From contig JBOGIW010000612.1 in assembly GCA_050748045.1 (NCBI GenBank), positions 14,701 to 78,700 on the forward strand: a stretch of 64,000 nucleotides of DNA, written 5' to 3'. The DNA is from CAVYVZ01 sp050748045 (lineage in GTDB: Bacteria; Acidobacteriota; Vicinamibacteria; Vicinamibacterales; UBA2999). Made by a program: the position numbers and the translations under genes. The notes beneath the pieces are model-generated. The model saw only the letters and a program-made list of their open reading frames with translations, was not told the DNA's origin and ran no database searches. Positions 1 to 9,430 of the stretch are shown piece after piece. Every line of letters starts with the position of its first letter. Position 1 is the stretch's first letter.

Positions 1-177
1 CTGACCGTTCTTCGCGGCATGGCGGCGGCAGGCACGCTCGACCGGTCCGATCTGGATCACATGTATCTCACCGATGATGTGGCGGCCGCCGTCGGGCACA
101 TCGTGACCGGCACGGCCTCGCGCACCGTGCCCGCAGGACGCGTCTCACCATGGGCCGATCCGTCCATCGCGACGTAA
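1..177 (+). CDS. C-terminal end of a LOG-family (TIGR00730-like) Rossmann protein, partial
   Basis: Only the 3' end lies in the window; frame 1 is open from base 1 to the TAA at 175-177. The visible residues include DRSDLDHMYLTDDVAAAV, which resembles the C-terminal end of LOG/lysine-decarboxylase-like nucleotide phosphoribohydrolases, where a short helix is followed by D-L-x(4-5)-TDD-x-x-x-A-V. Those enzymes release free base from nucleoside monophosphates. The stop lies 28 bases inside the next annotated gene if that gene starts at 150, which suggests the next start may really be at 192. The fragment is too short for a firm assignment, so the family name is an inference from about 20 residues. 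Confidence 0.45.
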   Translation: MTVLRGMAAAGTLDRSDLDHMYLTDDVAAAVGHIVTGTASRTVPAGRVSPWADPSIAT

Positions 178-1403
178 CCCTGGCCTCGACGATGGCGATG
201 GGCGTCCTCGATCGCTGGGAGCACACCGACCTCGCGCAAACGATCTTCACGCGCTCCGTCGAGTGTTGGGGTGAGGACCGGGCGGTCGTCCTGCTGGGTC
301 GATCGCCGGCGATCGTCGGGGCGCAGCAGCGGCTCATGCAGTGCACGCATACCGACGGCGCCGCGCTCATCACCGGGGAGACGGGGTCGGGCAAGGAACT
401 GTTTGCGCGCGGTCTATACCTGATGTCGCGCCGGTATGGGCGCCCGTTCGTGTCGATCAATTGCGCTCAGTACCTCGACAGCCAACTGCTGGCGAGCGAG
501 CTGTTCGGGCACACGAAAGGAAGCTTCACCGGCGCGATTGCCGATCGCCGCAGCATGTTCGAAGAGGCGCAGAGCGGCGTCATCTTCCTCGACGAGGTCG
601 CCGAGCTCTCGCTCGCCGCCCAGGCGATGCTCCTGCGGGTCCTCGGCGAAGGCGAAATCGTGCGCGTGGGAGAAAACCGCCCGCGGCGCGTCGACGTGCG
701 CACGGTCGCCGCAACGGCCGTCGATCTGGAGCAGGCCGCCGCCCGCCGGGGCTTTCGCGAAGATCTGTTCTACCGCCTGCGCGGCGTACGACTCAGGATT
801 CCGCCCCTGCGCGAGCGCGACGACGACTGGAGGGTGATCGCCGATTACGCGCTCCACGCGCTGAACACGCGCTACTCGGTGGTCAAGCGTTTCTCGGCTG
901 CGTCGCTGCGGATTCTCGAGGGCTACTCGTGGCCGGGGAACATTCGAGAGCTCAAGAGCATCGTCGAGCAGGGGTTCTACATGAGCCGCGGCCAGCTCAT
1001 CGAGCCGGCCGACTTCGCCGCCGATCTCAATCTCGACGCTTCCGGCGACACCGCTGGCGCCTCGACGAGCGCCGACGTCCGGCACGACGAGGGTGGCGAC
1101 GTTACGCCGACCCAGGCGGAGCATCTCTACGCGCGAATTCGACGATGGGGCCTGACGTTCTGGGATGCCGTGCACCGGCCGTACCTGAACCGCGAGCTCA
1201 ATCGCCGGGAAGTACAGGCCATCCTGGCCGCTGGTCTTCGCGAAACGCAGGGCAGCTACAAGCGACTCCTGCCGCTCATCGGGCTCGACGCGACGGAGTA
1301 CGTGCGGTTCATGGATTTCCTGCGGCATCACGCGCTCAAACCGCCGCGCCGGGACGTTGCGTCCGGATCGCCCGATTGCATGCTGACGGAACGACGCCCG
1401 TGA
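150..1403 (+). CDS. Sigma-54-dependent AAA+ transcriptional activator
   Basis: A 417-residue protein dominated by a sigma-54 interaction AAA+ domain. Visible are Walker A GETGSGKE (residues 76-83), the sigma-54 contact loop GSFTGA (124-129), a Walker B region GVIFLDEV (about 144-151) and the family's C-terminal AAA motif YSWPGNIREL. The N-terminal 55 residues show no receiver, GAF or PAS domain that I recognise. The C-terminal 100 residues (W-D-A-V-H-R-P-Y-L-N-R-E-L onward) lack an obvious Fis-type helix-turn-helix but resemble the tail of a subgroup of these activators that ends in Y-x-R-F-M-x-F-L. ATG 192 is an alternative start that removes the overlap with the upstream gene. Placed just ahead of the export and biosynthesis block, it is the obvious candidate regulator, but I found no convincing -24/-12 element. 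Confidence 0.85.
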   Translation: MGRSVHRDVTLASTMAMGVLDRWEHTDLAQTIFTRSVECWGEDRAVVLLGRSPAIVGAQQRLMQCTHTDGAALITGETGSGKELFARGLYLMSRRYGRPFVSINCAQYLDSQLLASELFGHTKGSFTGAIADRRSMFEEAQSGVIFLDEVAELSLAAQAMLLRVLGEGEIVRVGENRPRRVDVRTVAATAVDLEQAAARRGFREDLFYRLRGVRLRIPPLRERDDDWRVIADYALHALNTRYSVVKRFSAASLRILEGYSWPGNIRELKSIVEQGFYMSRGQLIEPADFAADLNLDASGDTAGASTSADVRHDEGGDVTPTQAEHLYARIRRWGLTFWDAVHRPYLNRELNRREVQAILAAGLRETQGSYKRLLPLIGLDATEYVRFMDFLRHHALKPPRRDVASGSPDCMLTERRP

Positions 1404-1428
1404 GCACCTACCGCTGCTCACCCCGAGG

Positions 1429-3006
1429 ATGCAGATGATCGCGCACCGCTCCGGTCTCGCGCGCCGCTCGCGAACGCTCGCCTTCCGCGCCACGCCTGCG
1501 GCGGCGTGCCTGGTCGCGCTGTCGGCAGCCGCCGGCGCGCAGGGGACGGCGACGCTGTCCCTCGAGCACGTGTTCACGGCATTGCTTCAGCACAACCCCG
1601 ATATCGCGAAGGCCCAGGCGAGCGTGGACGTGGAGCGCGGTGCGCTCGTGCAGGCACGGTATCCGTTCGACCTGCGTCCGCGGGCGGCGCTGACGAACAG
1701 CCGCACGGTGCAGAGCGCGAACAGCGACGTCACACAGGCGGTGCCGTCATACGTCACGCTGGCCAGTCGGACGAAGCTCGAGCTCACGAAGCTCTTTCGC
1801 TCGGGCATTCAGGTGGCTTCCGAGCTCGCCGTCGAGCGCACTTCGCCGGCCGAGCTCGGGGGGCCCACGCTCAACCGCCTCATCGCCGACGCCAGCGTGA
1901 CTGTGCCGTTGATGCAGGGACGCGACGGCGGCCTGTTGGCGGCCGTGGAGCACGCCGCGGCCAAGAGCCATGCCGCCGCGAGGCAGACCCTGCGCTCCAC
2001 GGCCGGAGCGGCGCTGTTCCGGGCCACGGTCGCGTACTGGGAGTATGTCGCCGCATTCCAGCGCGCCGCCATCCACGGTGCCGCCGCACGCCGGTCGCGG
2101 CAGATCGTCGACGAGATCACGATCCTGATTCGCGCCGACGAGCGGCCGCGGTCGGACCTGGATTTGATGGTGGCCAATGCGGCCTCGAAGCAGGTGGCGC
2201 AGCTCCGCGCCGAGCGGCAGATCATCGACGCGCGAACGGCTCTCGCAGGGGCGATCGGGCTCGATCTCGATCAGGCAGCTACGCTCGCCGACCCAGGCAC
2301 CGCGTTCCCCGAACAGGACGAGACGCGGCACACGCCTGCGGTCGACGAGATGATACGGGACGCCCTGGCGCGGCACGACGCGTTGGCGGCGGCGCAGACC
2401 CGTCGCGACAGTGCCCGGGCGCTGCGCGACGCCGCGGCGCGCCAGCTGAAACCGCGGGTCGACCTCCTCGTCGGGGCCGGCTACACGGGCCAGGCCGGTG
2501 GCGGCGGAATCGGGCGTCTCTTTCATCCGTTGTTCCACAACACGCTCGGGCCGAACGCATCGGTGCAGCTGCTGGTGGAGCCATCGGCGATCAACAGCCT
2601 CCTGCGCGGCACGCTGATCTCGTCGGACGCCTCCTATGTCCAGGCCGTGACTGCGGCCGACGCGCTCGCACGCGGCCTCCGCCTCCAGATTGCGAACGCC
2701 GCCGAAGGGCTGGCCAACAGCCGCGCGCAGCTGGATCGGACGCAGGAAGCGGTGGATCGCTCGCGCTTGGCGCTCGCCACCGTCCAGCGCACGTTCGAGC
2801 TCGGGAACGCGACACTTTTCGATCGGATTCTGGCCGAGGACACGCTCACGAATGCCGAACTGGCGGATCTCGGCGCCCGCCAGGAGCACGCGATGGCGCT
2901 CGCGGAGCTTCAATCCGCTCGCGGCCTCGTGGTCGAGTGGCGCGACGGCCACTTGGTGGCCGACGCCAGGCGGGTTCTGCGGGCGTCACGGGGAGACGGC
3001 CGGTGA
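1429..3006 (+). CDS. TolC-family outer-membrane efflux protein
   Basis: A 525-residue protein with an N-terminal signal peptide (basic stretch, hydrophobic core around residues 25-36, likely cleavage near AGAQ). Two OEP-type repeats follow, the first beginning LSLEHVFTALLQHNPDIAKA, with long Ala/Arg/Gln-rich helices. This is the usual architecture of TolC channels, which trimerise in the outer membrane and complete ABC/HlyD export routes. Its stop codon overlaps the GTG start of the HlyD gene, indicating translational coupling. ATG 1435 is an alternative start two codons downstream. Together with the next three genes it forms a complete envelope-spanning exporter. Confidence 0.85.
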   Translation: MQMIAHRSGLARRSRTLAFRATPAAACLVALSAAAGAQGTATLSLEHVFTALLQHNPDIAKAQASVDVERGALVQARYPFDLRPRAALTNSRTVQSANSDVTQAVPSYVTLASRTKLELTKLFRSGIQVASELAVERTSPAELGGPTLNRLIADASVTVPLMQGRDGGLLAAVEHAAAKSHAAARQTLRSTAGAALFRATVAYWEYVAAFQRAAIHGAAARRSRQIVDEITILIRADERPRSDLDLMVANAASKQVAQLRAERQIIDARTALAGAIGLDLDQAATLADPGTAFPEQDETRHTPAVDEMIRDALARHDALAAAQTRRDSARALRDAAARQLKPRVDLLVGAGYTGQAGGGGIGRLFHPLFHNTLGPNASVQLLVEPSAINSLLRGTLISSDASYVQAVTAADALARGLRLQIANAAEGLANSRAQLDRTQEAVDRSRLALATVQRTFELGNATLFDRILAEDTLTNAELADLGARQEHAMALAELQSARGLVVEWRDGHLVADARRVLRASRGDGR

Positions 3007-4265
3007 GTCACACTTTTGCGTTTCGACGGATCGCCCTCGACCGCTTGTCGTCGGCAGACGATCTCGATCGGGTGCTTCGCGTCACGAGTCCGCGGAGCTG
3101 GTTGTTGCTGGCGGCGCTTTGCGGTCTCGTGGCCGCGGTGCTCGTGTGGAGCGTGGTCGCGGTCGTGCCGCTCAAAGTGTCGGGGCCCGGAATCCTGCTC
3201 AAGAGCGGCGGCATTTTCAGCGTCGTGTCGACGATCGGCGGCCGCGTGGCGGACGTGTCGGTCGGCGTCGGCGACACCGTCAAGGAAGGGCAGGTCGTGG
3301 CGCGCATTGCGCAGCCGGAAATCGTCGAGCGCCTGCGGGAGGCCCGCATCACGCTCACGAACCTGCGGGAGGCGCATGCGTTCCTCACGGCCGCCGGCGG
3401 CCGCGAGCTGTCGACACAGGAGGCGTCGCTGCGCCAGCAGGCCATGCACCTGGCCGACGCCATCAAGGCCGACGAAAGACGGGCGGCGTTCTTTCGCGAG
3501 AAGGTCGTCTCCCAGCAGCAACTCGTGGCGGAGGGTCGCCTCGTGCGCCAGACCCTGATCAACACGCTCCAGGAGCTCGACGCGACGAACGAGCAGATCC
3601 GCATGCGTCGCGGCGAGCTCACGAAGATCGAGCTGCAGACGCTTCAGGCGCGATCGCAGCGGCAGGTCAGCCTGCAGAAGAGCGCGTTCGCGATTCGCGA
3701 GGCCGACCACGACGTCGCGCAGCTCGAACGCAGCCTCACCTCGGGCGCCGAGGTGCGATCGCCGTACACGGGGCGGATCATCGAAATGGCCGCGGAGCAG
3801 GGATCGATCGTGAACCGTGGCGAGGTGCTCTTCACGCTCGACCTGACGGGCCGAACGGTTGCGGCCCTCGAGGCGATGTTGTATGTCCCGGCCAAAGACG
3901 GCAAGCGCATCGCACCCGGCATGGTCGTGCAGATCGCGCCCGCCACGATCCGCCCGGAGGAGCACGGGTACCTGATCGGACAGGTCACATACGTCTCCGA
4001 CCTGCCGGCCACCGCACGCGGAATGCTGCGCGTGCTCAAGAACGAGGAACTCGTGCGATCGTTGACCGGCGCGACGCCGCCGCACGAGGTGCGGGTGGAT
4101 CTCCTTCCCGATCCATCGAGCGCGAGCGGGTACCGCTGGTCCTCCGCTCAGGGCCCGCCGACCAAAGTGCAGAGCGGAACGTTGTGCGACGCCGCGGTGA
4201 TCGTCGAGTCGCGCCGCCCGATCGAGATGGTCGTGCCCTTCCTGCAGAGAGCCTCCGGGCTCTGA
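3003..4265 (+). CDS. HlyD-type membrane-fusion protein of the NHLM bacteriocin export system
   Basis: A 420-residue periplasmic adaptor starting with GTG at 3003, overlapping the TolC stop by 4 bases. The N-terminus (L-D-R-L-S-S-A-D-D-L-D-R-V-L-R-V) followed by one transmembrane helix (about residues 33-56), then a GILLKSGGIF segment and a lipoyl-like half motif (VGDTVKEGQVVARI), matches the NHLM bacteriocin system secretion protein family (TIGR03794-like). A long coiled-coil hairpin (about 110-240) and a second lipoyl half (VRSPYTGRIIEMAAEQGSIV) follow. The protein would link inner-membrane ABC transporters to the TolC channel. The NHLM assignment is strengthened by the two ABC transporters next door, both of NHLM type. 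Confidence 0.85.
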   Translation: MSHTFAFRRIALDRLSSADDLDRVLRVTSPRSWLLLAALCGLVAAVLVWSVVAVVPLKVSGPGILLKSGGIFSVVSTIGGRVADVSVGVGDTVKEGQVVARIAQPEIVERLREARITLTNLREAHAFLTAAGGRELSTQEASLRQQAMHLADAIKADERRAAFFREKVVSQQQLVAEGRLVRQTLINTLQELDATNEQIRMRRGELTKIELQTLQARSQRQVSLQKSAFAIREADHDVAQLERSLTSGAEVRSPYTGRIIEMAAEQGSIVNRGEVLFTLDLTGRTVAALEAMLYVPAKDGKRIAPGMVVQIAPATIRPEEHGYLIGQVTYVSDLPATARGMLRVLKNEELVRSLTGATPPHEVRVDLLPDPSSASGYRWSSAQGPPTKVQSGTLCDAAVIVESRRPIEMVVPFLQRASGL

Positions 4266-4289
4266 ATCCGCCGACGACGGGACACGCGC

Positions 4290-6506
4290 ATGCGCTTCGA
4301 AAGCCGACGTCCGTCTTTGCCGCCGTTCTGCCGGCGCTCCCGCGCGCCCCGACATCCGCGCGTGCGCGTGCCCTCCGTGCTGCAGATGGAAGCGGTGGAA
4401 TGCGGCGCCGCGTCGCTGGCCATGATCCTCGCGCACTTCGGCCGCGTCGTGCCGCTCGAAGAGCTCCGCGTGGTCTGCGGCGTCTCGCGCGACGGCAGCC
4501 GCGCGCACAATATCCTCCGCGCGGGGCGGAGCTATGGGCTCCTCGGCAAGGCCTATCGCAAGGAGGTAGCCGACCTGCGCCGAATCCCCACGCCGCTCAT
4601 CGCGCACTGGAATTTCAACCACTTCCTCGTGATCGAGGGATTTCGCGGCAAGAAGGTATTCCTCAACGACCCCGCAACCGGCCCGCGGACCATCCGCGAG
4701 ACCGAGCTCGACGCATGCTTCACCGGCGTGGTGCTCTCGTTCGATCGCAGTCCGACCTTCGAGGGCGGCGGGCAGCGGCACAGTGTCCTGCGCGCGCTCC
4801 GGAGGCGGCTCGCCGGCACGTCGCTGGCGCTCGCCTTCCTTCTCGTCGTCGGCCTCCTGTGGATGATGCTGGTGCTCGTCACACCGGCGTTCCTGACCAT
4901 CTTCGTCGACGATGTGCTCATCGCCGGCATGCGCGATTGGGCCGTGCCGCTCAACCTCGCGATGCTCCTCACGGGCGCCGGCCTCGCGCTGCTGACGTAC
5001 GTCCAACAGCAGTACGTGTTGCGCCTCGAAACGAAGCTGGCGCTTGCGCAGTCGGCCCGGCTGCTCTGGCACCTGCTCACGTTGCCGATCGGCTTCTTTC
5101 TCCAGCGCAGCGCCGGTGAGCTCGGCACGCGCGTCGCGGTGAACGAACGCATCGCGCAGGTCCTGTCGGTGGAGCTGGCGTCCGGCCTGCTCGGCGTGTG
5201 CGCCATCCTGCTGTACGTGACGTTCATGCTGGAGTACGACGCGTGGCTCACGCTCGTCATTCTGTTCACGACGGCGCTGAACGTCGTGGCGGTGCAGGGC
5301 GCGGCGCGCCAGCGCGTGAACCTCAACCGCCGCCTGTCGCAGGACCAGGGAAAGATGGTCGGGACCGCCATGGGCGGACTGCAGTCGATCGAGACCCTGA
5401 AGGCGATGGGCGGCGAGTCGGACTTCTTCGCGCGCTGGTCGGGATATCAGACCAAGGTCCTCAGCGTTCAGCAGAGTCTCAAGCTCCAGACCGACCTGCT
5501 CGGCCTCGTGCCTCCGCTGCTCACGATGGTCAACACCATCCTCATCCTGGGCGTCGGCGGGCATCGTGTCATGGACGGCACCCTCACCATCGGCATGCTC
5601 GTCGCCTTTCAGTCCTTCGTCTATCTCGTCGCCGTCCCCGCGCAGCAGGTCGTGGCACTCGGCAACAGTCTGCAGGAGGCCGCCGGACAGCTGGGACGTC
5701 TCGAAGACGTGGTGGACACCGTCCCCGACCCGCAGGTGCGCCTGCCGACGGCGGACGAGGCGACGGGTGGCACCGAGAAGCTCGCCGGCCTCGTGGAGCT
5801 CAGGCAGGTCACGTTCGGATACAGCCCGCTCGACCCGCCGCTCATCGAGAATTTCAACCTGACGATCAGGCCCGGCCGCCGCGTGGCCCTCGTCGGTGGT
5901 TCGGGATCGGGAAAGAGCACCGTGGCGCGGCTGGTCTGCGGCCTCTACCGGCCGTGGAGTGGAGCGATCGCCTTTGACGGTGTGCCCCGCACCGAGCGCT
6001 CGCACCATGAGCTGAGCCACTCGTTCGCGGTCGTCGACCAGGATATCTTCCTCTTCGAAGGCACGGTCCGAGAAAACCTGACCCTCTGGGACACGACCGC
6101 GCCCGAGGCCGACGTCGTCCGCGCGGCTGCCGACGCCTGCATCCACGACGAGATCATGTCGCGAGCCGGCGGTTACAACAGTCGTGTGGACGAAGGCGGG
6201 CGCAACTTCAGCGGGGGCCAGGCGCAGCGGCTGGAGATTGCGCGCGCGCTCTGCAACAACCCGACCGTCCTCGTGCTCGACGAGGCGACGAGCGCGCTCG
6301 ATCCCGCCACCGAACGCACGTTCGACGACAACCTGCGCCGCCGCGGGTGCACGTGCCTCATCATCGCGCACCGCCTCAGCACGATCCGTGACTGCGACGA
6401 GATCATCGTCCTCGAGGAGGGCCGGATCGTGCAGCGGGGCACCCACGACGCGATGAAGAGCGTGCCGGGACCCTACCAGCGTCTCATCGCCTCGGAGGAG
6501 TCGTGA
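4290..6506 (+). CDS. NHLM-type peptidase-containing ABC transporter (C39 leader peptidase)
   Basis: A 738-residue exporter of the PCAT class. The N-terminal C39 peptidase has the glutamine and cysteine of QMEAVECGAA (catalytic Cys38), His111 in WNFNHFLVIEG and Asp127 in NDPATGPR, so the protease looks active. A six-helix ABC membrane domain follows (about 170-440), then an ATPase with Walker A GGSGSGKST (about 536), signature NFSGGQ (about 639) and Walker B LVLDEATSALD. C39 domains cleave ribosomal precursor peptides after a double glycine during export. The order after HlyD and before a second ABC protein is the standard NHLM arrangement. The stop overlaps the next start (GTGA). The most plausible substrate in this window is the peptide at 11685-11870. 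Confidence 0.93.
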   Translation: MRFESRRPSLPPFCRRSRAPRHPRVRVPSVLQMEAVECGAASLAMILAHFGRVVPLEELRVVCGVSRDGSRAHNILRAGRSYGLLGKAYRKEVADLRRIPTPLIAHWNFNHFLVIEGFRGKKVFLNDPATGPRTIRETELDACFTGVVLSFDRSPTFEGGGQRHSVLRALRRRLAGTSLALAFLLVVGLLWMMLVLVTPAFLTIFVDDVLIAGMRDWAVPLNLAMLLTGAGLALLTYVQQQYVLRLETKLALAQSARLLWHLLTLPIGFFLQRSAGELGTRVAVNERIAQVLSVELASGLLGVCAILLYVTFMLEYDAWLTLVILFTTALNVVAVQGAARQRVNLNRRLSQDQGKMVGTAMGGLQSIETLKAMGGESDFFARWSGYQTKVLSVQQSLKLQTDLLGLVPPLLTMVNTILILGVGGHRVMDGTLTIGMLVAFQSFVYLVAVPAQQVVALGNSLQEAAGQLGRLEDVVDTVPDPQVRLPTADEATGGTEKLAGLVELRQVTFGYSPLDPPLIENFNLTIRPGRRVALVGGSGSGKSTVARLVCGLYRPWSGAIAFDGVPRTERSHHELSHSFAVVDQDIFLFEGTVRENLTLWDTTAPEADVVRAAADACIHDEIMSRAGGYNSRVDEGGRNFSGGQAQRLEIARALCNNPTVLVLDEATSALDPATERTFDDNLRRRGCTCLIIAHRLSTIRDCDEIIVLEEGRIVQRGTHDAMKSVPGPYQRLIASEES

Positions 6507-9418
6507 TGTCGGTGTCGTCCTCCACCGTGCGCGCCGCTGGTCCGGGCGACGAGGCTGCCCGTTACGCCGCGGCACGGACGATGCTGCGCGGCGACGGCGG
6601 GTGGATCGTTCGCGCCGGCTACGCGGACATATTCGTGTCGCGGCGTGGTGCCAGCGAGTCACCCGGCCGGCGGCACCATCTGTTTCGCGCCGGCGAGCGA
6701 TCGATCGTCTTTGGCCTGCCGGAGTCGTCCGACCTGCTGTTCGAGGCGATCGGGACCGAATCCACCGTCCTGGAGCCGGTCGGGCGCGAATGGATCGATG
6801 CGTGCGCGAACGACCCGCAGGCCGTCGCCATGACCCCGCGCGCCGTCGATCGATGGATCGACAATCTCTGCGAATACGTGGCGGCCGGCGTACCGCCCGC
6901 AAATTGCGCGTCCTACACGGCCGGGCAGGAAGCGACGGTCGACGCAGGTGGGTCCGTCCGTTCGGCACTTGGCGTGACCGTCGTCGAGGTCGTGAGCGGC
7001 GAGGCGGCGTTCTGCGGTTACGCGCGTGCGCGGTTGCAAACGGGCGATCTGGTCTCGGTATCGTGGCGCACGTGGCTGACGGCGACGGCGGAGAGCACGG
7101 TTCGGGTGAAGGCACTCGGCGAGGTCGTGAGCCGCGGCGATCTCTGGCGGGCGCTCGATACCCTTCACGAACTCGCGGTCGAAGCCGTGCGGGTCCGCCT
7201 CGAACACATCCGTCAGGTGGAGCGCGACCGGCAGGGCGCCAAGTCGGTTGCCGCGCAGGCAGCCGGCGCCGGCGCGCTCGGAGAGATCGCGGCGGCGTTC
7301 CGCGAAGCGCCGGCCGAGGCTGTCGCGGCAACGTTCGCCGACGGCGCGGCCACGACGCAGGAAAGGCTGAACGCCGCGTGCCGGCTGATCGCCGAGCGCC
7401 TGCGCATCCCGTTCGCGGCGCCGTCGACGACAGAGTACCGGACGCTCAAAGATGGCGTGGAGTCCGTGGCCCGCGCGTCGAGATTCCGCGCGCGGCAGGT
7501 GATGCTGACCGACGACTGGTGGCGCCACGACGAGGGTCCGCTCCTCGGCTCGTGGAAGGACAGCCAGCGTCCCGTCGCCCTGCTGCCTCGGAAGCGCTCG
7601 GGGTACGACGCGGTCGATCCCCACGACCGCTCGCGTCGGCCGGTCACGCTTCAGGTCGCCGCGCTCCTGGCGCCGACCGCATTCACCCTGTACCGTCCGT
7701 TTCGACCGGGCCGTGTCGGGGTATTCGAGCTCCTGCGCTTCGGCATGGCGGGATGCACGCGGGAGTTCGCGACGATCGTGGCCACGGGTGCGCTTGCCGG
7801 CGTAATCGCCACCGGCGTTCCGATCGCAACCGGCGTCCTGATCAACTCCATCATTCCGAGCACGGATCGGCTGCAGCTCGTGCAGTGGACGGTGCTGCTT
7901 CTCGTGGGGGCGGCAGCAAGCGGGATGATCCAGGTCGCGCGCAGCATCTCGCTCATCCGCCTCGAGATGCGACTCGCCTACGCCATTCAGTCGGCCGTGT
8001 GGGATCGGTTGATCAGCCTCCCCTCGGGCTTCTTCCGGCAATACGCCGCGGGCAATCTGGCCTCACGCGCGATGGGGCTCGACAGCGTCCGCCAGACGCT
8101 GTCCGGCGCGACGATTCGCGCCGTCCTCGGCGGCGTCTTTTCGGTGTTCAACTTCGCGCTGCTGTTCTTCTACGACGTTCGACTGGCGCTCTGTGCGGCG
8201 GTACTCGTCGCCACGGCAGTCCTGGTCTTCACCGGCTTGGCGTACTTTCAACGCGTGCAGCAGCGCGAAGTCGCCGCGATCCAGGCGAAGACGTCGGGGA
8301 TCATCCTCCAGCTCCTCACCGGCATCCGCAAGCTGCGCGTCGCGGGAGCCGAGACGCGCGCCTTCGCGATCTGGGCCCGGCTGTTCAGCACGCAGCGACG
8401 CGCCCAGCTGCGGATTCGAGGCCTCGCCAACTGGCTGCGCGTGTTCACCGTCTCGTTCCCGCTCGTCGCGTATGCGGCCCTCTTCACCGTGATCCTGACG
8501 ACCCCGGGCGGCGGCGCGATACGCACCGGAGACTTCCTGGCGTTCCTCGCGGCCTTCACCGGTTGCATCGACGCGACGATGATGACGGCGACCGCCGCCA
8601 TCAACGCGTTGTCCGTCATCCCGCAGTATGAGATGTCCCGGCCCATTCTCGATGCGGAGCCGGAGGTCAGCGCCGGACAGGCGGACCCCGGTCCGCTCAA
8701 CGGCGACATCACGTGCGACAAGATCGTGTTCCGGTATCGGCAGGAGGGGCCGCCGATCCTGAACGGCTTGTCGTTCAAGATCAAGGCCGGTGAGTTCGTG
8801 GCCTTCGTCGGCCCGTCCGGATCCGGCAAATCCACAGTGCTGCGACTGCTCCTCGGCTTCGAAAACGCCGAATCGGGAGCGGTGTACTACGACGGCCGCG
8901 ACTTCAGAGACCTCGACACCCGCGCCGTGCGCCGCCAGATCGGCGTCGTGCTGCAGAGCGGCCGGCTCATGCCCGGCGACATCTACACGAACATCGCGGG
9001 TTGCTCGTCGGCGTCGATGGACGAGGCATGGGCGGCCACACGGATGGCGGGGCTGGAGGACGACATCAGGCGCATGCCGATGGGCATGCACACCATGGTC
9101 ACCGACGGCGGAGGCACATTGTCCGGAGGACAGCGCCAGCGGCTTCTGATCGCTCGCGCCGTTGTCGGCGCGCCGCGACTGCTGTTCTTCGACGAGGCGA
9201 CGAGCGCGCTCGACAACCAGACGCAGGCGATCGTCAGTCAGAGCCTCGAGCGCCTGCGCGCCACGCGCGTGGTGATCGCGCATCGTCTCAGCACCATCGT
9301 CAACGCGGACCGGATCTTCGTCGTGGAGAAGGGGATCATCGTTCAAAGCGGCACGTACGACGAGCTCATGGCGCAGCCGGGGCTCTTCCGGGAGCTCGCC
9401 AGCCGGCAGTTGGCATGA
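6503..9418 (+). CDS. NHLM-type ABC transporter, ATP-binding/permease protein without peptidase
   Basis: A 971-residue protein translationally coupled to the PCAT gene (GTG 6503, or ATG 6506 one codon later). The first 420 residues form the large N-terminal extension typical of the NHLM second transporter (TIGR03797-like); no C39 catalytic triad is present there. An ABC membrane domain occupies about 425-720 and is followed by an ATPase with Walker A GPSGSGKST (770-778), signature LSGGQRQRL (about 872-880) and LLFFDEATSALD. In NHLM loci this protein accompanies the peptidase transporter and HlyD. Whether the two ABC proteins form a heterodimer is not visible from sequence. Confidence 0.9.
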   Translation: MMSVSSSTVRAAGPGDEAARYAAARTMLRGDGGWIVRAGYADIFVSRRGASESPGRRHHLFRAGERSIVFGLPESSDLLFEAIGTESTVLEPVGREWIDACANDPQAVAMTPRAVDRWIDNLCEYVAAGVPPANCASYTAGQEATVDAGGSVRSALGVTVVEVVSGEAAFCGYARARLQTGDLVSVSWRTWLTATAESTVRVKALGEVVSRGDLWRALDTLHELAVEAVRVRLEHIRQVERDRQGAKSVAAQAAGAGALGEIAAAFREAPAEAVAATFADGAATTQERLNAACRLIAERLRIPFAAPSTTEYRTLKDGVESVARASRFRARQVMLTDDWWRHDEGPLLGSWKDSQRPVALLPRKRSGYDAVDPHDRSRRPVTLQVAALLAPTAFTLYRPFRPGRVGVFELLRFGMAGCTREFATIVATGALAGVIATGVPIATGVLINSIIPSTDRLQLVQWTVLLLVGAAASGMIQVARSISLIRLEMRLAYAIQSAVWDRLISLPSGFFRQYAAGNLASRAMGLDSVRQTLSGATIRAVLGGVFSVFNFALLFFYDVRLALCAAVLVATAVLVFTGLAYFQRVQQREVAAIQAKTSGIILQLLTGIRKLRVAGAETRAFAIWARLFSTQRRAQLRIRGLANWLRVFTVSFPLVAYAALFTVILTTPGGGAIRTGDFLAFLAAFTGCIDATMMTATAAINALSVIPQYEMSRPILDAEPEVSAGQADPGPLNGDITCDKIVFRYRQEGPPILNGLSFKIKAGEFVAFVGPSGSGKSTVLRLLLGFENAESGAVYYDGRDFRDLDTRAVRRQIGVVLQSGRLMPGDIYTNIAGCSSASMDEAWAATRMAGLEDDIRRMPMGMHTMVTDGGGTLSGGQRQRLLIARAVVGAPRLLFFDEATSALDNQTQAIVSQSLERLRATRVVIAHRLSTIVNADRIFVVEKGIIVQSGTYDELMAQPGLFRELASRQLA

Positions 9419-9430
9419 CGCGAGGACCAT

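Noticed and set aside
2910..7331. A very long minus-strand open frame (about 1470 codons) opposite the exporter genes
   Set aside because: Composition is Arg/His/Pro-rich with no recognisable domain, and it lies antisense to four clear genes. It is a GC-codon shadow.
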